Shown here one piece after another: positions 1-8,673 of a stretch of DNA of 64,000 nt. Numbering within the stretch: the first letter of the stretch is position 1; every line of letters begins with the position of its first letter. The notes beneath the pieces were generated by a model, which had not been told where the DNA came from, did no database searches, and saw nothing but the letters and a program-made list of their open reading frames with translations. The translations under genes were made by a program, and so were the position numbers. Source of the stretch: Mycolicibacterium frederiksbergense (GTDB taxonomy: Bacteria > Actinomycetota > Actinomycetes > Mycobacteriales > Mycobacteriaceae); contig NZ_CP038799.1 in the NCBI RefSeq assembly GCF_012223425.1, forward strand, positions 2,046,001 to 2,110,000. Reading direction: 5' to 3'.

Positions 1-555
1 ATTGTCACCAATATCGACGACATCATCGTGCTCTCGCTGTTCTTCGCCCGCGGCGCTGGGCACCGCGGCACCACGGTCCGGATTACCGCTGGGCAGTATC
101 TGGGCTTTGCGGGCATTCTGGGTGCGGCCGTCCTGGTGACACTGGGTGCCGGTGCGTTTCTTCCCGCACAGGTCATCCCGTACTTCGGCCTGATCCCCCT
201 GGCCCTAGGTCTACGGGGGGCATGGCAGGCGTGGCGTGGCAACGGTGACGACGATGATGATGCGAGCGCCACAGGCAGAAGCGTCGGCGTGTGGACCGTC
301 GCTGCAGTCACTTTCGCCAATGGCGGTGACAATATCGGCGTCTATGTCCCTGTCTTCCTCAGCGTGGGGCCTGCTGCGGTCGTTGCCTACTGCGTCGTGT
401 TCCTCGTACTCGTCGCTGTCCTCGTCGTTGCCGCCAGGTACGTCGCCACCCGCCGGCCGATCGCCGAAGTCCTCGAACGCTGGGAACACATACTCTTTCC
501 GATCGTCCTGATTGGTCTTGGCATCGTCATCCTGGCTAGCGGTCTCGTCTCCTGA
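1..555 (+). CDS. cadD: CadD-like cadmium resistance transporter, 5' end missing
   Basis: Small integral membrane protein of the cadmium-resistance transporter family, presumed to export Cd2+ or a similar ion. The reading frame is open from base 1, so the start lies outside the window. The visible N-terminus reads VTNIDDIIVLSLFFAR, the conserved first helix of CadD proteins. Later come further hydrophobic segments, a short acidic loop of Asp residues around residue 84, and the conserved NGGDNIGVYVP segment. The C-terminus (FPIVLIGLGIVILASG) is a last membrane helix. About 184 residues are visible, near family length (about 200). Family assignment is firm. Ion specificity is inferred from the family and from the metal-resistance genes in the window. 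Confidence 0.88.
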   Translation: MVTNIDDIIVLSLFFARGAGHRGTTVRITAGQYLGFAGILGAAVLVTLGAGAFLPAQVIPYFGLIPLALGLRGAWQAWRGNGDDDDDASATGRSVGVWTVAAVTFANGGDNIGVYVPVFLSVGPAAVVAYCVVFLVLVAVLVVAARYVATRRPIAEVLERWEHILFPIVLIGLGIVILASGLVS

Positions 556-683
556 AAGCTCAATGGCTTCGCTCGCTCGGCAGAATGCCACACAACGCTC
601 GTCGTACTGGACGCGAACCCCGAGGGCGCCGCCTGAACCTTGCTTTCCGCAGAGGAGCGCTCCCGCATTTGCGAGTCAAAAGG

Positions 684-1514
684 TCATGGCCCTAAGAGGA
701 TTCGCGACAGCTCGGTGGTCGTTTCGACACCGTCGTCGTAGCCGCCCTCACCATCGAGGCCGTTCATGATGGCCAGGGTGTAGCGCTGGCCCGGGCCGGC
801 GAAGCCCACGGAGTTGACCACCCACCCGCCCTGCTCCTGCGACCAGCCGTTCTTGTTGCCGGGACTCATCGCGGCCCCGGCGCCCCACACCCCCCACTGC
901 TGCGAGCTGTCCACCCGCTGCATCTCGGCCACCACTGCCGCCGCGTTGGCCGGCGTGAGACCGGTGAGCACATAGTTCATCAGGGCGTCGAAGTCATCGG
1001 CGGTGCCCTTCTGAAAGCCCCAGTACGGGTAGACGTCGCCGAACCCGCGTTGCGGTTGCACGCTTGTCATCCCGTACCGAACGAAGTTCGCGTTGAACAC
1101 ATTGCTGGTCCCGCCGTACCGCGACCACAGCGAATCGGCCGCATCATTGTCCGAATTGCGCAGCATCGCAGCCATCTGTTCCCGGTCAGCCGCGGTCAGA
1201 CGCAGCGTGCCGACCTGTTCGCGGCTCAGCAGGTCAGCCACCATCGCCAGTTTGATCGTCGATGCGGTCCAGATCGGCGTCCCGGCCGCGGCATTGCGGT
1301 AGCGCGCGCCGGTAACCCGGTCACGCAGCACGAACCCGACCGTTCCCGGACGGGTGGCCACGTATTTCTCGGCGGCCGCGATGCGCTGTTGCAGCCCGCA
1401 CTGCGGGTCCGCAGCACTGCAGCTTGCCGAGGCCGACGGTACTGCGATCATCCACGACCACAGCATCGCAGCGCCGACCAGGAGGCGAAGCCCTCGGCGC
1501 ACAGGTGTTTTCAT
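684..1514 (-). CDS. Secreted beta-lactamase-like serine hydrolase
   Basis: Predicted exported serine hydrolase of the class A beta-lactamase fold. With the ATG at 1514 it has 276 residues: a signal peptide (residues 1-30, basic n-region, hydrophobic core, ASASA cut region), STIK with the nucleophile Ser85, SDN at 121-123, and KNG at 221-223 in place of KTG. These match the SxxK, SDN and KTG boxes of penicillin-interacting enzymes. True penicillinase activity is not certain, because many actinobacterial members are uncharacterised. The frame opens further upstream at 1586, where ATGA overlaps the stop of the DsbA-like gene, but that start would bury the signal peptide. It lies downstream of the DsbA-like gene and so behind the operator at 2324. 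Confidence 0.85.
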   Translation of the reverse strand: MKTPVRRGLRLLVGAAMLWSWMIAVPSASASCSAADPQCGLQQRIAAAEKYVATRPGTVGFVLRDRVTGARYRNAAAGTPIWTASTIKLAMVADLLSREQVGTLRLTAADREQMAAMLRNSDNDAADSLWSRYGGTSNVFNANFVRYGMTSVQPQRGFGDVYPYWGFQKGTADDFDALMNYVLTGLTPANAAAVVAEMQRVDSSQQWGVWGAGAAMSPGNKNGWSQEQGGWVVNSVGFAGPGQRYTLAIMNGLDGEGGYDDGVETTTELSRILLGP

Positions 1515-1582
1515 GTGTTTCAGCTCTAACAGGGCCCGTAAACCGTCGGCCGCATGACATGGCCGTGTGTCGCACTTCGTCA

Positions 1583-2269
1583 TCAAGGTGTGTTCTGTAG
1601 CGCGTCCTCGACGGCGGTACGCAGATCCTCGGCACGACGCAGGGCAATCTGCTGGCCGTTGACGAAGAAAGTGGGTGTGCCCATCACACCGAGCTTTTCT
1701 CCGTCCTGCTGGTCAACGCGGATGCGTTCCAGCGTCGCCGGATCGTTGTAGGCCGCGTCGAACGCCGCCATGTCCAGGTTGAGGTCGGTGGCGAAACCGC
1801 GGAAGACGTCATCAGCCGGCACGCGCTGCTCGCCCCACTCCGATTGTGTCTCGTACATTTTCCGGTACATCGCTTCGAGTTGACCCTGTTGTGCAGCGGC
1901 CTCCACGGCGCGTGCGGCACGCTCACCGTTGAAATGCCCCGACAACGGGAAGTACCGGATCACGAACTCGACACGATCGCCGTACTGGTTGCGCAATTCC
2001 TCTACCAGGGGGTACGCGGCGCGGCACCCTTCGCACTCGAAATCCAGGAACTCGACGAGAGTCACCTTTGGATCCGGCAGGTCGTTGAGCCGGTGGCTGC
2101 TGTCGCGCACAACCTGTACCCCGCCGGCATCGGCGGTGGGCGCTGCTTCACTGCGGTTAGCATCGTCACCCTTGCTACCGCTGTTCATGAGCAAGACCAC
2201 GCCAACCGCCAGGATGGTGATGACGGCCAAAGCGGTCAGCCAGGCACGGCCAGCGCGCGTTGTCAGCAA
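1583..2269 (-). CDS. DsbA-like membrane-anchored thiol oxidoreductase 1
   Basis: Extracytoplasmic thioredoxin-fold protein (228 residues) with one N-terminal membrane anchor at about residues 9-28. The active site is CEGC (Cys79, Cys82) in the context FLDFECEGC, and the cis-proline loop is GTPTF near the C-terminus. This is the DsbA/DsbG-type Thioredoxin_4 architecture, so it probably forms or shuffles disulfides in exported proteins. The start is a TTG preceded by GGGAG seven bases upstream. The serine hydrolase follows in an ATGA-type overlap, and L,D-transpeptidase 1 is divergent, with one palindromic operator between them. DsbA-like 2 (6420-7076) is a close paralogue with CEAC. Confidence 0.88.
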   Translation of the reverse strand: MLTTRAGRAWLTALAVITILAVGVVLLMNSGSKGDDANRSEAAPTADAGGVQVVRDSSHRLNDLPDPKVTLVEFLDFECEGCRAAYPLVEELRNQYGDRVEFVIRYFPLSGHFNGERAARAVEAAAQQGQLEAMYRKMYETQSEWGEQRVPADDVFRGFATDLNLDMAAFDAAYNDPATLERIRVDQQDGEKLGVMGTPTFFVNGQQIALRRAEDLRTAVEDALQNTP

Positions 2270-2323
2270 CAGTTCACTCCCTAGGTGGCGCTAAAGCGGC
2301 ATGGTTCCCCGCTGACGTGCATA

Positions 2324-2340
2324 TACGTAGCAACTACGTA
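2324..2340. promoter_or_regulatory. BlaI-type operator S1
   Basis: TACGTAGCAACTACGTA: two TACGTA half-sites separated by five bases, and a perfect inverted repeat (TACGTAG-CAA-CTACGTA). It lies between the divergent DsbA-like 1 and L,D-transpeptidase 1 genes. Assignment to BlaI is inferred from its repetition across the window beside BlaI genes. Confidence 0.7.
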
Positions 2341-2385
2341 GGATGGTAGCGCAACGGATTCTCGGCGACGGACAGGACGGCTTTG

Positions 2386-3606
2386 ATGGGGCGGGCGATT
2401 TCCACGATACGCATGCGAGGCACTGCGCTCACCACGCTATTCGCGCTCCTCACGCTGGTGGCGCTGGTCTTGGGTTTGAGCGCCTGCAGCTCGCCGCAAG
2501 GCACCCCGCAGGCGCAGCCGATCGAGAAGGGCACGCCATACAGCGACCTGCTCGTCCCTAAATTGCAGGCTTCGGTCACCGACGGCGACATCGGGGTCAC
2601 GGTCGAGGAACCAGTGACGGTGAGTGTCGAGGCCGGCGTGCTCGGCGAGGTGACCCTGGTGAATGCGCAGGGACGGGTCGTCGCGGGCGAGCTGAGCACC
2701 GACGGCGTTTCTTGGCGTTCGGCCGAGCCGCTGGGCTACAACAAGGAATACACACTGAACGCCGATGCCTATGGATTGGGCGGGGTGACCCACACCAGTG
2801 CCACCTTCGAGACGCACTCCCCGCAGAACCTGACGATGCCCTACGTCATGCCCGATGACGGTGCCGTGGTCGGCGTGGGCCAGCCCATCTCGGTGACCTT
2901 CGACGAGCCCATTCCTAACCGCCTCGCCGCCCAACGCGCGGTCACCGTGACCACCACTCCTGCGGTGGAGGGCGCATTCTATTGGCTCAGTGGTCGTGAG
3001 ATGCGTTGGCGGCCCGCCGAGTATTGGAAGCCGGGCACCACGGTGGAGGTACAGGTGAAGACCTACGGGGTGGATCTGGGCGACGGTCTGTTCGGACAGG
3101 ACGATGTCACCAGCCGATTCACCATCGGCGATGAGGTCATCGCCACCGCCGATGACGCCACCAAGACCCTGACCGTGCGTGTCAACGGTGAAGTGGCCAA
3201 GACGATGCCGATCTCGATGGGCAAGGATTCCTCACCCACCGACAACGGCACCTATATCGTCGCCGAGCGCCTTGCGGACATGGTGATGGATTCGTCGACC
3301 TACGGCGTGCCGGTGAACTCACCCGACGGGTACCGCACCGAGGTCAAGTGGGCCACCCGGATGTCCTACAGCGGGATCTTCGTCCATGCGGCTCCCTGGT
3401 CGGTGGGCAGTCAGGGGCGGACGAACGTCAGCCACGGCTGCCTCAACGCCAGCACCGAGAACGCGAAGTGGTTCTACGACAACACCAAACGCGGGGACAT
3501 CGTCGACGTGATCAACACCGTCGGGCCCACGCTGCCCGGCACCGACGGTCTCGGCGACTGGAACATCCCCTGGGAGCAGTGGAAGGCGGGTAACGCCGCA
3601 GCTTAG
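2386..3606 (+). CDS. Lipoprotein L,D-transpeptidase 1 (Ig-like domain plus YkuD)
   Basis: Makes 3-3 peptide cross-links in peptidoglycan outside the membrane. The protein is about 406 residues. It has a signal sequence ending in the lipobox-like LGLSAC, an Ig-like region at about 50-150, a second Ig-like region at about 150-250, and a C-terminal YkuD domain with SHGC (Cys352) preceded by [13 protein letters not shown]. This is the domain order of mycobacterial Ldt enzymes such as LdtB/LppS. The ATG at 2386 is preceded by AGGA eight bases upstream; a TTG directly before it is less likely. Operator S1 is 45 bases upstream. The C-terminal half is very similar to L,D-transpeptidase 3 (48768-50021). 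It converges with BlaI-1 with only two bases between the stops. Confidence 0.93.
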   Translation: MGRAISTIRMRGTALTTLFALLTLVALVLGLSACSSPQGTPQAQPIEKGTPYSDLLVPKLQASVTDGDIGVTVEEPVTVSVEAGVLGEVTLVNAQGRVVAGELSTDGVSWRSAEPLGYNKEYTLNADAYGLGGVTHTSATFETHSPQNLTMPYVMPDDGAVVGVGQPISVTFDEPIPNRLAAQRAVTVTTTPAVEGAFYWLSGREMRWRPAEYWKPGTTVEVQVKTYGVDLGDGLFGQDDVTSRFTIGDEVIATADDATKTLTVRVNGEVAKTMPISMGKDSSPTDNGTYIVAERLADMVMDSSTYGVPVNSPDGYRTEVKWATRMSYSGIFVHAAPWSVGSQGRTNVSHGCLNASTENAKWFYDNTKRGDIVDVINTVGPTLPGTDGLGDWNIPWEQWKAGNAAA

Positions 3607-3608
3607 CG

Positions 3609-3974
3609 CTACCGCGAATCGACCTGACGTAGCGCTTTGCGCATCTGCGCGGATTCGTCGGCGGACATTTGCGCGAAGAGTGAGGCGAAGACCGCGTCCG
3701 GATCCCCCCCGGCTTCCAACGCTGCCCGCATGAGATTCGCGGAGCGCTCCTCGCGAGTCATGGTCGCCCAGTAGCGGTATGCCTTGTGTTCGCGGTCGCG
3801 TCGGACCCAGCCTTTGCGGTGCAGATTGTCGAGGGTGGAAAGTACCGTGGTATAGGCAATTTGGCGTGTTGTGGACAGTTCCTCGAACACTGTACGCACC
3901 GTGACGCCCTCCACACTGGCCCACACACGGTCCATCACCGTGGCTTCCAACTCGCCCAATCCCCCAAGCTGCAC
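3609..3974 (-). CDS. blaI: BlaI/MecI/CopY-family repressor 1
   Basis: Winged-helix repressor of the Penicillinase_R family, 121 residues. The family signature is visible: LGELEATVMDRVW at the N-terminus, the recognition helix region IAYTTVLSTLDNLHRKGW, then YRYWATMTREE leading into the dimerisation helices. Members repress beta-lactamase or copper genes and are inactivated by BlaR-type proteolysis or, in CopY, by copper. The GTG start has GGGGA nine bases upstream. It follows the RipA-like gene by 25 bases and has no BlaR partner, unlike BlaI-2 and BlaI-3. In an operon behind operator S2 it would be autoregulated. What it senses cannot be told from sequence. Confidence 0.92.
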   Translation of the reverse strand: MQLGGLGELEATVMDRVWASVEGVTVRTVFEELSTTRQIAYTTVLSTLDNLHRKGWVRRDREHKAYRYWATMTREERSANLMRAALEAGGDPDAVFASLFAQMSADESAQMRKALRQVDSR

Positions 3975-3999
3975 GCTGATCGTCCCCTAGAGCTGCGGC

Positions 4000-5082
4000 C
4001 TAGTAGCGCCGTGCGTTGTAGATGGGCGCCGACGATATCGGCGCTACCTTCACCGGCGTGCCGTAGGTGGACGCGTGCACCATGTTGCCCTCGCCAATGT
4101 AGATGCCGGCATGAGAAGCATCTTCGTAGAAGGTCACGATATCGCCGGGCTGCAACGCGTTAATCGCCACGTCCTGGCCACCTGCTGCGAGAGCCTGACT
4201 GGAACGCGGAAGCGATTTACCTTCTTGCAGGAAAGCCCATTTGATCAATCCGGAGCAGTCGAACGCTGCCGGCCCGGTGGCGCCCCAGGAGTACGGAGAG
4301 CCGATGCGGCTCATGGCTGCCTGCACCGCCACGGTTGCGCCGCCGGGAGACGCTGGCGGTTGGGCCGCCTCGGGCATCGCAAGGATTGCCGGATCAGGCC
4401 CAGGGGCGGGGGGCGCGGCAACAGGCCCAGGGTCGGCCAGCACGACTCGCTGTTGTGGAGTCAGGGCCTGGTATTGGGCCTCCACTGAGGTGATCTTTTC
4501 TTTGAGGCGACTCTGTTGAGCCTGCACATCGGCCCGGACCGCGGCCGCCTCAGCGGCAGCCGCGCGCGCTTGCACAGCCGACGCTTCTGATGCCCGTACA
4601 GCAGCATCTGAGCGCAGGATCGCATTGCGGTGAGCGGTCATTCGGTCCCTCATCTGGCCGGCCATCAGAGACTTCAGAGCGAGGTCATCGATCATCCGTT
4701 GCGGCGACGGCGCGACGAGAATTGCCCCTAGAGTGCTTGTAGATCCGGCCATGTAGGCGGCCGCAGCCACTTCATCGACCGCGGCCTGATAGCCCGCCAG
4801 CTCGCCTTGGGCGGCACTGGCGGCCGCCAGATCGACACGGTGGCGCTCTTGGGCTGCGCGGTGCGCGGCGGTCTTCGATTCCAGGTCGATCTCGGCGGTG
4901 TACATCTGCTCGGTCAGCCGTTCAGCCTCCCGCGAGAGCTCGTTCATACGCGCAAGCGCGTCGGCTGCGGGGTCAGCGCTGACCAAACTTGCGCCGGCGA
5001 GCATCACCGCGGCCACCAGGGCAGACACGACCACCCGAAACCAGATGGTACGAGACGCCGGCTGCGCGTAGCTGTACCGCAC
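4000..5082 (-). CDS. Exported NlpC/P60 endopeptidase with coiled-coil N-terminus (RipA-like) 1
   Basis: Predicted peptidoglycan D-glutamyl-mesoDAP endopeptidase, 360 residues. It has a signal peptide (about 15-36), an Ala/Glu/Gln-rich coiled coil (about 38-215, beginning DPAADALARMNELSREAE), a Pro-rich linker, and a C-terminal NlpC/P60 domain with FDCSGL (Cys276) and SHAGIYIG (His324). The coiled coil may keep the enzyme inactive, as proposed for RipA. The GTG start follows AAGGAGGAGTCGAC, a strong ribosome site. BlaI-1 follows 25 bases downstream. Operator S2 is 30 bases upstream. Its closest relative in the window is 47457-48542. Confidence 0.92.
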   Translation of the reverse strand: MRYSYAQPASRTIWFRVVVSALVAAVMLAGASLVSADPAADALARMNELSREAERLTEQMYTAEIDLESKTAAHRAAQERHRVDLAAASAAQGELAGYQAAVDEVAAAAYMAGSTSTLGAILVAPSPQRMIDDLALKSLMAGQMRDRMTAHRNAILRSDAAVRASEASAVQARAAAAEAAAVRADVQAQQSRLKEKITSVEAQYQALTPQQRVVLADPGPVAAPPAPGPDPAILAMPEAAQPPASPGGATVAVQAAMSRIGSPYSWGATGPAAFDCSGLIKWAFLQEGKSLPRSSQALAAGGQDVAINALQPGDIVTFYEDASHAGIYIGEGNMVHASTYGTPVKVAPISSAPIYNARRY

Positions 5083-5111
5083 GTCGACTCCTCCTTGAAA
5101 GTCTTAGAATA

Positions 5112-5128
5112 TACGTATTTACTACGTA
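5112..5128. promoter_or_regulatory. BlaI-type operator S2
   Basis: TACGTATTTACTACGTA, a 6-5-6 site just upstream of the RipA-like 1/BlaI-1 operon. The same 17 bases occur at 17421-17437. Confidence 0.68.
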
Positions 5129-5316
5129 GATCACAGGAAGGTTACGGAAGTTTGGCCCACCTGTCCACGCGTGGCGGTCAACACCCACCCGAGGGCCTCG
5201 CGGAGCACTTCGACACTAGAGCGTCCTGGCAGGATCAACGTTATAGCGACACGATGGGCGGCTGTCACGCCACCGCGGGGAGACGCAGTTGGCGAGCCGC
5301 CGACTCTATGCCATAG

Positions 5317-6274
<958 letters not shown>

Positions 6275-6326
6275 ACGACTCCGGACGTGGGTTTTACGGA
6301 CGCCTAGCCGGCCGGCCACCATGACC

Positions 6327-6343
6327 TACTGCCTTACTACGTA
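6327..6343. promoter_or_regulatory. BlaI-type operator S4
   Basis: TACTGCCTTACTACGTA. The right half-site is a perfect TACGTA and the left is the TACTGC variant also seen at 38504 and 38753. It lies 76 bases upstream of DsbA-like 2. Confidence 0.62.
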
Positions 6344-6419
6344 TATACTGGGGTTTGCGGCCGCTCGCCCAGCCATGTGTGGCGCGATAGCGGTCGCCAT
6401 AGACAAAGGATGTGCGCCG

Positions 6420-7076
6420 GTGGCCCCTCTCACACGACTTCTGTTGACCGCGTTCGTGGCGTTCACAGCGATCATCGGCGCTGGTGTCTACCTGTCAGTA
6501 CGGGACGCGTCCACGACGACCGCTCAGGAAGAGGTCGTAGATGCCGGACAACTTGTTCGAGAGAACAGCCGTCGCCTCAACACAGCTCCCGGAAGTGACG
6601 TCAACTTCGTTGAGTTCCTGGACTTCGAATGTGAAGCGTGCCGCGCCGCGTTCCCCCTTGTGGAGCAGCTGCGAACCGAGTACGCAGACCGAGTCAACTT
6701 CGTCGTCCGATACTTTCCGATCCAATCGCATTTCAATGCCGAACGCGCAGCACGTGCCGTCGAAGCTGCCGCTCAGCAGGGCAAGTTCGAACCGATGTAC
6801 AAGAAGATGTTCGAGACGCAGAGCCAGTGGGGTGAACAGCAGGTGCCGGCGGACGCGACCTTCCGCGGATTCGCCGTTGAACTCGGCATCGACATGCTGG
6901 CCTTTGATGCCGCCTACAACGATCCAGCCACCGTTGACCGCATCAATGTCGATGTCGCCGACGGGGAAGCATTGGGTGTCAAGGGCACTCCGAGCATTTT
7001 CCTCGGCGGTCAGCAACTGGACTTCCGAACGTATGAAGATCTGTCCGCGGCGGTCGATCAAGCGTTGGCCCAATAG
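6420..7076 (+). CDS. DsbA-like membrane-anchored thiol oxidoreductase 2
   Basis: Paralogue of DsbA-like 1: 218 residues, N-terminal membrane anchor (about 6-26), active site CEAC (Cys71, Cys74) in FLDFECEAC, and cis-proline loop GTPSIF. Large blocks are shared with the 1583-2269 protein, for example [15 protein letters not shown] and the [10 protein letters not shown] region. The GTG start at 6420 has AAAGGA nine bases upstream; the longer open frame to 6159 has no such signal and lacks a sensible N-terminus. L,D-transpeptidase 2 begins 19 bases after the stop, so the pair is probably one transcript behind S4. Pairing of a thiol oxidoreductase with a Cys-dependent transpeptidase suggests redox control of the transpeptidase Cys, which is inference. 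Confidence 0.9.
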   Translation: MAPLTRLLLTAFVAFTAIIGAGVYLSVRDASTTTAQEEVVDAGQLVRENSRRLNTAPGSDVNFVEFLDFECEACRAAFPLVEQLRTEYADRVNFVVRYFPIQSHFNAERAARAVEAAAQQGKFEPMYKKMFETQSQWGEQQVPADATFRGFAVELGIDMLAFDAAYNDPATVDRINVDVADGEALGVKGTPSIFLGGQQLDFRTYEDLSAAVDQALAQ

Positions 7077-7095
7077 CGAGAGAGCGACGAAGTCA

Positions 7096-7992
7096 GTGCA
7101 TTCCACGCGTAGACCATTCACCGCGATCATCGCAGCCGGGTCAGCGGTCATCGCGATAGCGACGAGCGCGACTGCCTCTGCTGAGCCGATGGACCCGACC
7201 CCACCCACTGTCCCGGGTGAGCCGTTCGCGATGCCGACGCCTGTCGGTGAAGCATCCGCGGGCCAGAATCCGGCGCCCTACATCGGGGAGCCGGTATTCG
7301 CGCCACCGACATTCAACCCAGTCAACGGCTCGCTGGTCGGTGTCGCCAAACCCATCGTCATCAACTTTCAGCGCCCGATCGCCAACCGCCCGCTGGCCGA
7401 ACAGGCGGTGCACATCTCATCCAACCCCCCGGTGCCCGGCAAGTTCTACTGGATGAGCGATACCCAACTGCGCTGGCGGCCTCTGGACTTCTGGCCAGCC
7501 AACACCGTGGTCACTGTCGACGCCAGTGGCACGAGATCGAGTTTCCGCACCGGCGATGCACTGGTGGCGACCATCGACGATGCCACTCACCAGATGGAGG
7601 TCATGCGCAACGGCGAGCTCGTGAAAACCATTCCGGTGTCCTTGGGTAAGCCCGGATACGAGACCCCCAATGGCACTTATTACGTCCTGGAGAAGTTCGC
7701 CGACATGGTCATGGACTCCTCCACGTATGGCGTCCCGATCGATTCCCCAGAGGGTTACCGGCTCAAGGTCAAGGACGCGGTGCGAATCAACAACGCCGGG
7801 ATCTTCGTCCACGGCGCCCCCTGGTCCGTCGCCGATCAGGGCAAGCGCAACGTCAGTCACGGCTGCCCGAACCTCAGCCCCGCGGACGCCCAGTGGTTCT
7901 TCGACAATTTCGGTAGTGGAGATCCGGTGGTCGTGAAGAACTCCGTCGGTACATACACCGAGAATGACGGCGCTCAGGATTGGCAGATCTGA
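7096..7992 (+). CDS. L,D-transpeptidase 2 (Ig-like domain plus YkuD)
   Basis: Exported L,D-transpeptidase of 298 residues: signal peptide (1-28, ending SATASA), a Pro-rich stretch, one Ig-like domain (about 65-150), then YkuD with [10 protein letters not shown] (Cys257). It is shorter than the other two Ldt proteins in the window because one Ig-like domain is missing, and it has no lipobox Cys. Pro replaces the usual Leu/Ile after the catalytic Gly-Cys. The GTG start at 7096 gives a clean signal peptide; an open frame extends upstream inside the DsbA-like gene but is only an overlap. The 3' end overlaps the convergent cyclase gene by 119 bases. Confidence 0.9.
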   Translation: MHSTRRPFTAIIAAGSAVIAIATSATASAEPMDPTPPTVPGEPFAMPTPVGEASAGQNPAPYIGEPVFAPPTFNPVNGSLVGVAKPIVINFQRPIANRPLAEQAVHISSNPPVPGKFYWMSDTQLRWRPLDFWPANTVVTVDASGTRSSFRTGDALVATIDDATHQMEVMRNGELVKTIPVSLGKPGYETPNGTYYVLEKFADMVMDSSTYGVPIDSPEGYRLKVKDAVRINNAGIFVHGAPWSVADQGKRNVSHGCPNLSPADAQWFFDNFGSGDPVVVKNSVGTYTENDGAQDWQI

Positions 7993-8665
7993 CAGGTTCA
8001 GGCGGACGACTCCGCTCTTGGAACTGGCGTAGGCACGTCGTCGAACAGAACCGATACGACACTCCCCCACGAGAAATCGTCAACTCGGCAGTGAGTGCAC
8101 CGACGTGCATCCGGCATATCGGGTCGACATGATCTTGGTGACTGGCACCCATATCGAGCACGAAGACCTCTACCGGCGAAGTTATATTGCGCAGGCGCAG
8201 TGGACCCAACGATGTTGATTCAACACCGCCGGAGGATCGTAGCTCCTTCGCGGCAGCGTGGTCCATGACGATCTGGCCTGGTTCGGCTATGGCCGCAAGT
8301 CTGGCCGCGGTGTTGACCGTCGCGCCGAAGATGTCGCCGTGGCGCTTGATCACCGAGCCGACACCAAATCCCGCCCGCAGCAGCGGAAAACCATCGATCC
8401 TGCGGGACGCGTCAGTGAGTCGTTGCAGGAACGCCACAGCCGCTGGGGCATCCGGGCTGGTGACCATCACGGCGTCACCAATAGTCTTGATCAGTTCGTC
8501 ATCGGGCCCGAGCACCGCTTCAGACATTTCGGCGAAGTTGCCCGCCAGTCCTGCGGCGCGATGATCGCCGTGAACTTCGGTGTAGGCAGTGAAACCTGAC
8601 ATGTCCACGAATGTGACGACGGTATGGACGTCGGTGTGCTCGAAATCGCTTGCCACGCTGGACAT
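7874..8665 (-). CDS. Class III adenylate cyclase with C-terminal YHS-like metal domain
   Basis: Cyclase homology domain at about 14-172 with catalytic residues in place: FVDMSGFT (metal Asp21), [10 protein letters not shown] (substrate Lys60, metal Asp64), [14 protein letters not shown] (Asp111, Asn118, Arg122). The Lys/Asp pair indicates ATP as substrate, giving cAMP. A YHS/heavy-metal-type segment follows at about 178-215 (DPICRMHV, then [12 protein letters not shown]). The last 40 or so residues are Arg-rich and overlap the end of L,D-transpeptidase 2, so the true end may be earlier or altered by a frameshift. It starts eight bases after the SPC-ATPase stop, and GAGG lies within the ATPase end, so the two genes form one operon. 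Confidence 0.85.
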   Translation of the reverse strand: MSSVASDFEHTDVHTVVTFVDMSGFTAYTEVHGDHRAAGLAGNFAEMSEAVLGPDDELIKTIGDAVMVTSPDAPAAVAFLQRLTDASRRIDGFPLLRAGFGVGSVIKRHGDIFGATVNTAARLAAIAEPGQIVMDHAAAKELRSSGGVESTSLGPLRLRNITSPVEVFVLDMGASHQDHVDPICRMHVGALTAELTISRGGVSYRFCSTTCLRQFQERSRPPEPVRSANPERRHSRCMYRRSSSRPPDLHYRNCRRTTGRPRG

Positions 8666-8673
8666 GATTGTGA

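Noticed and set aside
6541..7095. Open frame joining L,D-transpeptidase 2 to upstream sequence, as if a fusion protein
   Set aside because: The extra part overlaps DsbA-like 2 in another frame and would bury the signal peptide; the GTG at 7096 explains the gene.
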